Source of the DNA: Cupriavidus cauae
Lineage (GTDB): Bacteria > Pseudomonadota > Gammaproteobacteria > Burkholderiales > Burkholderiaceae
Length of the DNA: 64,000 bases
Assembly: GCF_008632125.1 (NCBI RefSeq)
Contig: NZ_VWRN01000022.1
Location: 117,030-181,029 of the forward strand
Direction of reading: 5' to 3'
Below are positions 8,147 to 16,635 of the stretch, in pieces. Made by a program: the position numbers and the translations under genes. The notes beneath the pieces are model-generated. The model was not told the DNA's origin. It searched no databases and saw only the letters and a list, made by a program, of their open reading frames with translations. Every line of letters begins with the position of its first letter. Positions within the stretch are counted from its first letter, which is position 1.

Positions 8147-10525
8147 ATGGCTACTGCACAACAGAAGCCGGCTAAACCGGCTCGCCGCCCGCTGTGGATA
8201 CGCGCCAGCTACTGGGCGCTGGGCCTGATGGCCGCGGGTGTCGTCACGGTGGCCCTGCTGCTCGGCTACGCGCTTCTGGTGGCGGCGCCGAATCTGCCGT
8301 CGCTCGACACACTGACCGACTACCGTCCCAAGATTCCGCTGCGCATCTACACCGCCGACAACGTGCTGATCGGCGAATTCGGCGAGGAGCGGCGCAATTT
8401 CGTGCCGATCGCCGAGATCCCCGACGTGATGAAGAAAGCCGTGCTGGCGATCGAGGATGATCGCTTCTACGAGCATGGCGGCGTCGATTTCATCGGCGTG
8501 CTGCGCGCGGGCCTGGCCAATCTGCGCGGCGGGCTGTCGCAGGGCGCGTCGACTATCACGATGCAGGTCGCGCGCAACTTCTTCCTGTCCAGCGAGAAGA
8601 CCTACACCCGCAAGATCTACGAGATGATGCTGGCGTACAAGATCGAGGCGAATCTGAGCAAGGATCAGATCCTCGAGCTGTACATGAACCAGATCTATCT
8701 GGGCCAGCGCGCCTACGGCTTCTCCAGCGCCGCGCGCGTCTACTTCGGCAAGTCCATCAAGGACGTCACCGTGGCCGAGGCCGCGATGCTGGCCGGCCTG
8801 CCGAAGGCGCCGTCGGCCTACAACCCGGTGGTCAACCGCAAGCGCGCCAAGGTGCGGCAGGAATACATCCTGCAGCGCATGCGCGACCTGGGCTATATCA
8901 CGCCGCAGCAGTACGACGAGGCGGTGCACGAAGAGCTGAAGGTCCGCAACGAGGGCAACGAGTTCTCGACCCACGCCGAGTACGTGGCCGAGATCGTGCG
9001 CCAGCTGATGTACGCCCAATACCGCGAGGAGACCTACACGCGCGGCCTGACGGTGTACACGACGCTGACCAAGGCCGACCAGGACGCGGCCTACGAGGCG
9101 GTGCGCACCGGCATCATGAACTACGAGCGCAAGCACGGCTATCGCGGCCCCGAGGCCTTCATCGACCTGCCGTCCGATCCGGCCGAGCGCGAGCAGGCCA
9201 TCGACGACGCGCTGGTCGAGCATCCGGCCAGCGACGACATGCGCTCGGCGGTGGTCACCGCGGCATCGAGCAAGCAGGTGCGCGCGGTGCTGCTGTCCGG
9301 CGAGGAAGTGGTGATCGAGGGCCAGGCGCTGCGCTATATCGCGCCGTCGCTGGCGGCCAACGCCCAGCCCAAGGTCAAGATCCGTCCCGGCGCGATCATC
9401 CGCGTGGTGCAGAACGAGAAAGGCGCGTGGTCGGTGGCGCAGCTGCCCGAGGTGGCGGCGGCCTTCATCTCGCTGAACCCCGAGGACGGCGAGATCCGCG
9501 CGATGGTCGGCGGCTTCGATTTCAATCGCAACAAGTTCAACCACGTCACCCAGGCGTGGCGCCAGCCGGGTTCGAGCTTCAAGCCCTTCATCTATACGGC
9601 CGCGCTGGAAAAGGGCTTCTCGCCGGCGACCGTGATCAACGACGCGCCGCTGTCGATCGGCCCCGATACCGGCGGCCAGGTGTGGGAGCCGAAGAACTAC
9701 GACGGCCGCTTCGAAGGCCCGATGACGATGCGCCGCGCGCTGGCCAAGTCGAAGAACCTGGTGTCGGTGCGGATCCTGCGCGCGATCGGCACGCAGTATG
9801 CGCAGGAGTTCATCACGCGCTTCGGCTTCGATGCCGACAAGCATGCGGCCTACCTGCCGATGGCGCTGGGCTCGGGCAGCGTGACGCCGCTGCAGATGGC
9901 GGGCGCCTATTCGGTGTTCGCCAACGGCGGCTATCGCATCAACCCGTACCTGATCCAGCGGGTGGTCGACGCGCGCGGCAACGTACTGTCGGAGACCAAG
10001 CCGCAGCGCGCCGGCGAGGACGCGGTACGCGTGCTCGACGCGCGCACGGCCTTCATCGCCGACAGCATGCTGCGCGACGTGGTGCGCACCGGCACCGCCT
10101 ACAGTGCCAAGCAGCGCCTGGGGCGCAACGACCTGGCGGGCAAGACCGGTACCACCAACGACGCGGTCGACGCCTGGTTCGCCGGCTATACGCCGAAGCT
10201 GGTGGCGGTGGCCTGGATGGGCTACGACCAGCCCAAGAGCCTGGGCGTGCGCGAGACCGGCGGCGGCCTGTCGCTGCCGATCTGGATCAGCTACATGTCG
10301 AAGATGCTCAAGGGCGTGCCCGAGAGCCCGGACCGCCAGCCGCCGGAAGGCGTGGTCATGGTGGCCGGCGACTGGACGCTGGAAGAGAATGCCGGCGGCG
10401 CCGGCGTGGCCTCGGTGGGCCTGGGCGATCCGTGGCCCGGCAAGGCGCCCGATCCGGGCGCGCCATCGCCGGCGGATCTGGAGCAGGAAAAGCGCCGCAT
10501 CCTGGAGATGTTCGGCGGCGGCTGA
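8147..10525 (+). CDS. mrcA: Penicillin-binding protein 1A (bifunctional transglycosylase/transpeptidase)
   Basis: Class A PBP that polymerises and cross-links peptidoglycan at the periplasmic face. The 792-residue protein has a transmembrane anchor (about 21-46). The GT51 domain carries the catalytic Glu in AIEDDRFYEH (about residue 103) and QGASTITMQ (132-140). An OB-like linker follows, then a transpeptidase domain with SxxK at Ser476-Lys479 (GSSFKPF), SKN in AKSKNLVSV, and KTGTT at 666-670. Length is normal for the 1A family. It is divergent from the pilus cluster, the conserved ponA/pil arrangement of many proteobacteria. A terminator follows at 10589. Confidence 0.97.
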   Translation: MATAQQKPAKPARRPLWIRASYWALGLMAAGVVTVALLLGYALLVAAPNLPSLDTLTDYRPKIPLRIYTADNVLIGEFGEERRNFVPIAEIPDVMKKAVLAIEDDRFYEHGGVDFIGVLRAGLANLRGGLSQGASTITMQVARNFFLSSEKTYTRKIYEMMLAYKIEANLSKDQILELYMNQIYLGQRAYGFSSAARVYFGKSIKDVTVAEAAMLAGLPKAPSAYNPVVNRKRAKVRQEYILQRMRDLGYITPQQYDEAVHEELKVRNEGNEFSTHAEYVAEIVRQLMYAQYREETYTRGLTVYTTLTKADQDAAYEAVRTGIMNYERKHGYRGPEAFIDLPSDPAEREQAIDDALVEHPASDDMRSAVVTAASSKQVRAVLLSGEEVVIEGQALRYIAPSLAANAQPKVKIRPGAIIRVVQNEKGAWSVAQLPEVAAAFISLNPEDGEIRAMVGGFDFNRNKFNHVTQAWRQPGSSFKPFIYTAALEKGFSPATVINDAPLSIGPDTGGQVWEPKNYDGRFEGPMTMRRALAKSKNLVSVRILRAIGTQYAQEFITRFGFDADKHAAYLPMALGSGSVTPLQMAGAYSVFANGGYRINPYLIQRVVDARGNVLSETKPQRAGEDAVRVLDARTAFIADSMLRDVVRTGTAYSAKQRLGRNDLAGKTGTTNDAVDAWFAGYTPKLVAVAWMGYDQPKSLGVRETGGGLSLPIWISYMSKMLKGVPESPDRQPPEGVVMVAGDWTLEENAGGAGVASVGLGDPWPGKAPDPGAPSPADLEQEKRRILEMFGGG

Positions 10526-10546
10526 TGCGGCCGACCGATGGCAAGA

Positions 10547-10587
10547 CGCGATCGCACAACGCCCTCGCAAAAGCGCGATCGCACAAC
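10547..10587. repeat. Two 14-bp direct repeats after mrcA
   Basis: CGCGATCGCACAAC occurs at 10547-10560 and again at 10574-10587, immediately before the terminator stem. The repeat contains the palindrome GCGATCGC. Confidence 0.85.
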
Positions 10588-10588
10588 G

Positions 10589-10618
10589 AAAAGGCCAGCC
10601 CGATGGGCTGGCCTTTTT
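10589..10618. terminator. Bidirectional intrinsic terminator between mrcA and cyaY
   Basis: AAAAGGCCAGCCC, a short loop, then GGGCTGGCCTTTTT. The stem is GC-rich, with a T-run on the plus strand and four As at the other end. It can therefore end mrcA on the plus strand and, less efficiently, cyaY on the minus strand. Confidence 0.9.
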
Positions 10619-10636
10619 GCTTGCCACGGGGGCAGG

Positions 10637-10684
10637 TATGCGGTTATGCGGTTATGCGGTTGTGCCGATACGCCGCTATGCGGA
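10637..10684. repeat. 8-bp tandem array beside the cyaY stop
   Basis: Six 8-bp units: three exact TATGCGGT, then three diverged. The core TATGCGGTT also appears as part of the 13-bp unit of the array at 25506-25622. Confidence 0.8.
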
Positions 10685-10687
10685 AAA

Positions 10688-11023
10688 TCAGCCCAGCGTC
10701 AGCGCGGTCCCGGCCTGCTGGCTCAGGTAGCGCGACAGCGCCTGGTACAGCTCGGTGCCCTCGCGCGTGTCGACCCAGCGCTCGCCGTCGCGGCGGAAAT
10801 GGAAGCCGCCGGCGCGCGCCGCGACCCACAGTTCCTGCATCGGCGCCTGGCTGTTGATGATGATCTTCGAGCCGTCCTCGAACTCGAGCTCCATCACATT
10901 GCCGCTGCGGTTGATTTCGATATCGGCGTCGGCCGAATCGGCGGCCTGCTCGATCGCGCTTTCCAGCCGATCCAGCTCGCCGGTCGCCAGCGCCAGGAAC
11001 TCGCTTTCGCTCAAAAGGGACAT
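10688..11023 (-). CDS. cyaY: Iron-sulfur assembly/frataxin-like protein CyaY
   Basis: Bacterial frataxin, an iron-binding regulator of Fe-S cluster assembly. The 111-residue protein has the conserved acidic first helix (MSLLSESEFLALATGELDRLESAIE, read from the ATG at 11023) and then the beta-sheet signature GNVMELEFEDGSKIIIN, QAPMQELWVAAR and GGFHFR. The longer open frame upstream is not needed: the ATG at 11023 starts exactly at the family N-terminus. It is divergent from lptM and lysA, the usual cyaY-lysA arrangement. Confidence 0.96.
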   Translation of the reverse strand: MSLLSESEFLALATGELDRLESAIEQAADSADADIEINRSGNVMELEFEDGSKIIINSQAPMQELWVAARAGGFHFRRDGERWVDTREGTELYQALSRYLSQQAGTALTLG

Positions 11024-11196
11024 GCTACACTCCAAGACCGCCAGCCGCGGCCGGTCCCTGCCGGGACCCGTTCCGGGCTGATGCATTGTTCTGCGGGCCG
11101 ATCCGGGCGCCGACCCGAGTGCCCGCGGGCACCGTTGCCCGGCCCCGGCTGCTCCGGTCCGCCTCCCGTTCGACCCCTGTTTCCAAGGACGACCCG

Positions 11197-11451
11197 ATGT
11201 TGCGTCGTGTTGCGATTGTAGCGGCGTTTGCCGCCGGCCTAGCGATGCCCCTGCTCGGCGGATGCGGCATTCGCGGGCCGCTGGTGATGCCGCAGCGCCC
11301 GCCCGCGCCGGTGCAGCCCAGCGTCCCCGATCCCGGCCTGTCGCAGCCGGACGCCGCGCCGATGCCCGCGCGCACGCCGGCGGCCCGCACGCCTTCGTCC
11401 TTCGCGCCTGCGTCCGCTCCTGCGGCCCCTGCCGCCCCTGCCGCTCGATAA
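11197..11451 (+). CDS. lptM: LptM (YifL-type) small lipoprotein
   Basis: An 84-residue outer-membrane lipoprotein. It has a signal peptide with lipobox LLGGC (Cys23), followed directly by the family hallmark CGIRGPL. LptM assists maturation of the LptDE lipopolysaccharide translocon in Escherichia coli. The start at 11197 is preceded by AAGGA. The rest is Pro/Ala-rich and probably unstructured. It ends one base before the lysA ATG, matching the conserved lptM-lysA pairing. Confidence 0.88.
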   Translation: MLRRVAIVAAFAAGLAMPLLGGCGIRGPLVMPQRPPAPVQPSVPDPGLSQPDAAPMPARTPAARTPSSFAPASAPAAPAAPAAR

Positions 11452-11452
11452 C

Positions 11453-12712
11453 ATGACCGCATTTTTCCATCGATGCGACGGCGCCCTCGCCGTCGAACAG
11501 GTGCCGCTCGCGCGTATCGCCGAGCAGTTCGGCACGCCGACCTACGTCTATTCGCGCGCGGCGCTGACCGCCGCCTACCAGGCCTACGCCGCCGCCTGCG
11601 CGGGCCATCGCGCCCGCGTGCAATACGCGATGAAGGCCAATTCGAATCTGGCCGTGCTGCAGGTGTTCGCACAGCTTGGCGCGGGCTTCGACATCGTCTC
11701 CGGCGGCGAGCTGCAGCGCGTGCTAGCGGTGGGCGCCGATCCGCGCAAGGTCGTGTTCTCCGGCGTGGGCAAGTCCGAGGCGGAAATGGAACTGGCGCTG
11801 GCGCACGACGTGCTGTGCTTCAACGTCGAATCGATTCCCGAGCTCGACCGCCTGAACGCGGTCGCCGGCCGCGTCGGCAAGCGCGCGCGCGTGTCGCTGC
11901 GGATCAATCCGGACGTCGACGCGCGCACCCATCCGTATATCTCCACCGGACTCAAGGGCAACAAGTTCGGCATCGCCTTCGACGACGTGCTGCCGACCTA
12001 CCGCGCGGCCGCCGCGCTGCCGCACCTGGAGATCACCGGCATCGACTGCCATATCGGTTCGCAGATCACCGAGGTCTCGCCCTACATCGAAGCGCTGGAC
12101 AAGGTGCTCGACGTGGTCGAGGCGCTCGAGCGCGAAGGCATCGTGCTGTCGCATATCGATGTCGGCGGCGGGCTGGGCATCACCTATGACGACGAGACTC
12201 CACCCGATATCACCGGCTTCGCGCGCACGCTGCTCGAGCGCGTGGCGCAGCGCGGCCACGGCCATCGGGAGGTCCTGTTCGAGCCGGGCCGTTCGCTGGT
12301 AGGCAATGCCGGCGTGCTGCTGACGCGCGTCGAATTCCTCAAGCCCGGCGAGGCCAAGAACTTCTGCATCGTCGATGCGGCGATGAACGACCTGGCGCGC
12401 CCGGCAATGTACGAGGCCTTCCACCGCATCGAGCCGGTGGTGCCGCATGCGGGCGAGGCCGTGACCTATGACGTCGTTGGGCCGGTGTGCGAATCGGGCG
12501 ACTGGCTGGGCCGCGATCGCGCGCTGGCGGTCGCACCCGGCGACCTGCTGGCCGTGATGTCGGCCGGCGCCTATGGCTTCGTGATGAGCTCGAACTACAA
12601 CACTCGTGCGCGCGCGGCCGAGGTGATGGTCGACGGCGAGGCGGTGCACCTGGTGCGCGCCCGCGAGCGCGTCGAGGACCTGTTCCGCGACGAGAAGCTG
12701 CTGCCGCGCTAA
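11453..12712 (+). CDS. lysA: Diaminopimelate decarboxylase
   Basis: PLP-dependent decarboxylation of meso-diaminopimelate to L-lysine, the last step of lysine synthesis. The 419-residue protein shows the PLP lysine in YAMKANSN (Lys61), HIGSQI, the Gly-rich phosphate loop VGGGLG, EPGRSLV, and the C-terminal active-site CESGDWLGRDR. Length is typical. It is translationally close to lptM, with its stop one base before this ATG. Confidence 0.97.
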   Translation: MTAFFHRCDGALAVEQVPLARIAEQFGTPTYVYSRAALTAAYQAYAAACAGHRARVQYAMKANSNLAVLQVFAQLGAGFDIVSGGELQRVLAVGADPRKVVFSGVGKSEAEMELALAHDVLCFNVESIPELDRLNAVAGRVGKRARVSLRINPDVDARTHPYISTGLKGNKFGIAFDDVLPTYRAAAALPHLEITGIDCHIGSQITEVSPYIEALDKVLDVVEALEREGIVLSHIDVGGGLGITYDDETPPDITGFARTLLERVAQRGHGHREVLFEPGRSLVGNAGVLLTRVEFLKPGEAKNFCIVDAAMNDLARPAMYEAFHRIEPVVPHAGEAVTYDVVGPVCESGDWLGRDRALAVAPGDLLAVMSAGAYGFVMSSNYNTRARAAEVMVDGEAVHLVRARERVEDLFRDEKLLPR

Positions 12713-12721
12713 GGCGCCGAC

Positions 12722-12784
12722 GACTGCCGCGCGACTACTGCCGCGGCTACTGCCGCGACTGCTGCGGCGACGACTGCCGCGAGG
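12722..12784. repeat. About 13-bp tandem array overlapping the msrQ 3' end
   Basis: Roughly five related units (core ACTGCCGCG) covering the lysA-msrQ convergent junction. On the minus strand they contribute the last codons and stop of msrQ. Confidence 0.75.
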
Positions 12785-13523
12785 ATTCCCTCGGCGCGGC
12801 AGCAGTGGTAGCGGCGCGCGCCGTCCCGCGCCACCACCACCACAGCCGCGCGCCGAGCAGCGCCGCCACCACGGCGGCGTAGATCGACACCTCGCCGAAA
12901 TCGTTCTTGCCGGCCTTGTGCCACCAGTAATGCAGGATCGCCAGCACCGCGATCGCATAGATGCTGCGGTGCAGGGCCTGCCAGCGGCGGCCGCCCAGCC
13001 GCCGCACCATCGCATGCGTCGAGGTCGCGGCCAGCGGCACCATCAGCACGAACGCGGCAAACCCCATCGTGATGAACGGACGCTTGAACACGTCCTTGGC
13101 CATATAGGCCAGATCGAAGCCGCGGTCCACGCCGAGCCACAGCATGAAATGCAGCGTGCCGTAGAAGAAGGCGAACAGGCCCAGCAAGCGCCGTATCCGC
13201 AGCAGCCAGTTCCAGCCGCTCAGGCGCCGCAGCGGCGTCACCGCCAGCGTCGCGCACAGCATCACCAGCGTCCAGGTGCCGGTGGAGCGCGTGACGAATT
13301 CCAGCGGATTGGCGCCGTACTGGCCGGTCGCGCCCAGGTACACGAGCCGTGCGAACGGCAGCAGCGCCAGTACCCAGATCAGCGCCTTCAGCGCGCGCAG
13401 CCGCGCCGGCGGCAGCGTGCCGGGCGTGGCGGCGGAACGGCGGGCGCCTGTCGGCGACGCTGCCTGCGCGGCGGCATGGGTCGCGCCCGGGGGCGCGGCA
13501 GGCGTCGTGTCGGTGGAAGGCAT
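12747..13523 (-). CDS. msrQ: Haem-binding membrane subunit MsrQ of the periplasmic methionine sulfoxide reductase
   Basis: Inner-membrane b-haem protein that passes electrons from the respiratory chain to MsrP. 258 residues from the ATG at 13523. A Pro/Ala-rich N-terminal segment of about 40 residues precedes the ferric-reductase-like six-helix core. Haem-ligand histidines lie in FFYGTLHFMLW, RWQALHRSIYA and AILHYWWHKAG. The C-terminal tail (after LWWWWRGTAR) is low-complexity and encoded by a repeat. It lies 52 bases downstream of msrP, as in most msrPQ operons. Confidence 0.95.
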   Translation of the reverse strand: MPSTDTTPAAPPGATHAAAQAASPTGARRSAATPGTLPPARLRALKALIWVLALLPFARLVYLGATGQYGANPLEFVTRSTGTWTLVMLCATLAVTPLRRLSGWNWLLRIRRLLGLFAFFYGTLHFMLWLGVDRGFDLAYMAKDVFKRPFITMGFAAFVLMVPLAATSTHAMVRRLGGRRWQALHRSIYAIAVLAILHYWWHKAGKNDFGEVSIYAAVVAALLGARLWWWWRGTARAATTAAAPRESSRQSSPQQSRQ

Positions 13524-13575
13524 GCGGCGGCGTAGGCGAACGTTGGCGGAGGCTGGGCAGACCCGGGCTGGCGTC

Positions 13576-14580
<1,005 letters not shown>

Positions 14581-14705
14581 CGTCGTTCCTTGCTTGGCGG
14601 AGCACCGGCGCGCCGGGCGGTCCCACGGATCGCGCCGGGCCGGCACAGTTTGGACCGGCCGGCCGGCCTTTGGTGCGGCGGGCCGCGGCGCCCGTCGCCG
14701 ATGGC

Positions 14706-14796
14706 TTATGGCACCGCCTTACGTCGCCGCGGTACGTCACCGGGTCAGGGCACCGGGTCACGTCACCGCGTTACGGCACCGCGTTAAGTCACCTCA
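14706..14796. repeat. 13-bp tandem array (7 units) between msrP and the lipoprotein gene
   Basis: Seven 13-bp units around TTACGTCACCGCG. The last unit includes the stop codon of the neighbouring lipoprotein gene at 14794. No hairpin symmetry. Confidence 0.85.
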
Positions 14797-15255
14797 CGGC
14801 GTGGCGATGTGCCAGACGTTCATCACCTTGTCGCCGGTGCGGTCGCCCGGCTTGGTGTCCTTGGCGAAGCGGTACAGCGGCTTGCCGCGATAGGCCCACT
14901 GCCGGCTGCCGTCGTCGCGCGTGATGATCGTGTACTGGCCGGTGGCCGAGGTGCCGGGCTGCGCCAGCAGCGGGGGCCAGTTGACCGCGCATTGCCCGTT
15001 GCAGACGCTCTTGCCGCTGCCCGCGGTATCGCGGTCGAAGGTGTACAGCGTCAGGCCTTGCGGGTCGGTCAGCACGCCGTTGCTGACCTTGACGGTCGGC
15101 GGCATGTTGCCGCTGGTGCTGGCCGAGCTGCTGGCGCTGGCACTGCTGCTGCCCGAGCCCATCCCCATGCCGGAACAGGCGGTCAGCAGGATGGCGGCGG
15201 CGACGGTGACGGGAAGGCCAAGACGACCGGAAGCGGTAAGGCGCGAGAGGGCCAT
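14794..15255 (-). CDS. Secreted-repeat lipoprotein (COG4315/Lipoprotein_15 type)
   Basis: A 153-residue predicted lipoprotein from the ATG at 15255. It has a signal peptide, lipobox LTAC (Cys27), a Gly/Ser/Ala linker, then two copies of the beta-rich unit typical of this family: LTDPQGLTLYTFDRD with CNGQCAVNWPPLLA, and WAYRGKPLYRFAKD. The function of the family is unknown; members are often found near redox or cytochrome genes, as here between msrPQ and cytochrome maturation genes. Family assignment is from motif recognition. Confidence 0.85.
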   Translation of the reverse strand: MALSRLTASGRLGLPVTVAAAILLTACSGMGMGSGSSSASASSSASTSGNMPPTVKVSNGVLTDPQGLTLYTFDRDTAGSGKSVCNGQCAVNWPPLLAQPGTSATGQYTIITRDDGSRQWAYRGKPLYRFAKDTKPGDRTGDKVMNVWHIATP

Positions 15256-15346
15256 GATGTCTGTCTCCAGGAAAGGTCGGCGCCGCCCACCGGCGCCGTG
15301 TTTCCCAGTAAACACCCTCAGGCGCCGCTTTATTCCCTTTCCAATC

Positions 15347-15374
15347 AAAAAAACCTGCCCGAAAGGGCAGGTTT
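15347..15374 (-). terminator. Terminator after ccsB
   Basis: Perfect 10-bp stem AAACCTGCCC/GGGCAGGTTT with a four-base loop, followed on the minus strand by a T-run. It lies 43 bases after the ccsB stop and ends the cytochrome c4-resB-ccsB transcript. Confidence 0.92.
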
Positions 15375-15416
15375 CCTCGCTTCCACGCAGTAAAAGCGCG
15401 CTTCAGATCACAACGA

Positions 15417-16625
15417 TCACAATTCGCCGTAGCTGTGCAGCCCGGACAGGAACATGTTGACGCCAAGGAAAGCGAAGGTGGTGATCAACAGCCCGATCAG
15501 CGCCCACCACGCCGCCATCGCGCCGCGCAGGCCCTTGATCAGGCGCATGTGCAGCCAGGCGGCGTAGTTCAGCCAGACGATCAGCGCCCACGTTTCCTTC
15601 GGGTCCCAGCTCCAGTAGCCGCCCCAGGCCTCCGCCGCCCACAGCGCGCCCAGGATGGTGGCGATGGTGAAGAAGGCGAAGCCGACCGCGATCGCCTTGT
15701 ACATCACGTCGTCGAGCAGCTCCAGCGCGGGCAGGCGCTCGGCCAGGATGCCGCGCTGCTTCAGCAGGTAGGCCACCGCGACCATCGCGGCCAGCGCGAA
15801 GGTGCCGTAGCCGATGAAATTGGCGGGCACATGGATCTTCATCCACCAGCTCTGCAGCGCCGGCACCAGCGGCTGGATCTCGTGCGCATCGCGGCTGACC
15901 GTGTACCACAGCAGGAAGCCGACGGCCGCCGACACCACCAGCATCACGAACGGGCCCAGCGCGCCGGTGCGGTAGCGGCCCTCGTAGTACAGGTGGAACA
16001 GCGTGGTGATCAGCACGAACAGCACGAACACTTCGTACAGGTTCGACACCGGGATATGGCCGATATCGGGGCCGATCAGGTAGGACTCGTACCAGCGCAC
16101 CAGCATGCCGGTAAAGCCGAGCACCACCGCCGCCCAGGCCAGCTTGTGGCCGATGCCGTAGCCGGTCTGCGAGCGCGCCAGCAGGCCGCCCCAGTAGAAC
16201 AGCGTCGACAGGAACACCAGCGCGCACATCCACAGGATGGCCGACTGGCTCGACAGCAGGTACTTGAGCAGGAAGGCTTGCTCGGCGCGCGCCAGTTCAC
16301 CGTGGTAGAGCTGCACGGCCAGCAGCGCCAGCACGGCCAGGCCCGCCATCAGCGCGCGCACCGGCTTCCAGTGCCAGCCCAGCAGCGCGAAGGTCGGCAC
16401 GGCGCCGATCAGCACCGCCTTGTCGTAGCCGTCCATCCACTGGCCGTAGCGGGCCAGGCCGATGCCGGCGCCGACCACGAGCAACAGCGCGTAGAGCCAG
16501 TCCAGCCACGACAGCCGGCCCAGGAACGAGGGCTCCAGGTATGAGGTGTCCACTGCCGCCGGGGCGTGCCCTTCGTTCGCCGTGGGGTTGGCGGGGGCGT
16601 GCAGCTTGGAAGAATTGGAAGACAT
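15417..16625 (-). CDS. ccsB: System II cytochrome c biogenesis protein CcsB (CcsA/ResC family)
   Basis: Polytopic inner-membrane haem-handling protein which, with ResB, delivers and attaches haem to apocytochromes c. 402 residues from the ATG at 16625. Several transmembrane helices are visible. The tryptophan-rich WWD region (EAWGGYWSWDPKETWAL) near the C-terminus and external histidines (e.g. in KIHVPANFIGYG and LNYAAWLHMR) are diagnostic. It starts 10 bases after the resB stop, so the two are coupled. Naming differs between databases (CcsA, CcsB, ResC). Confidence 0.95.
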   Translation of the reverse strand: MSSNSSKLHAPANPTANEGHAPAAVDTSYLEPSFLGRLSWLDWLYALLLVVGAGIGLARYGQWMDGYDKAVLIGAVPTFALLGWHWKPVRALMAGLAVLALLAVQLYHGELARAEQAFLLKYLLSSQSAILWMCALVFLSTLFYWGGLLARSQTGYGIGHKLAWAAVVLGFTGMLVRWYESYLIGPDIGHIPVSNLYEVFVLFVLITTLFHLYYEGRYRTGALGPFVMLVVSAAVGFLLWYTVSRDAHEIQPLVPALQSWWMKIHVPANFIGYGTFALAAMVAVAYLLKQRGILAERLPALELLDDVMYKAIAVGFAFFTIATILGALWAAEAWGGYWSWDPKETWALIVWLNYAAWLHMRLIKGLRGAMAAWWALIGLLITTFAFLGVNMFLSGLHSYGEL

Positions 16626-16635
16626 GACGAAATCC

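Noticed and set aside
7730..10627. A 965-codon minus-strand frame across mrcA
   Set aside because: Antisense of mrcA; His/Arg/Gln-rich with no family motifs.
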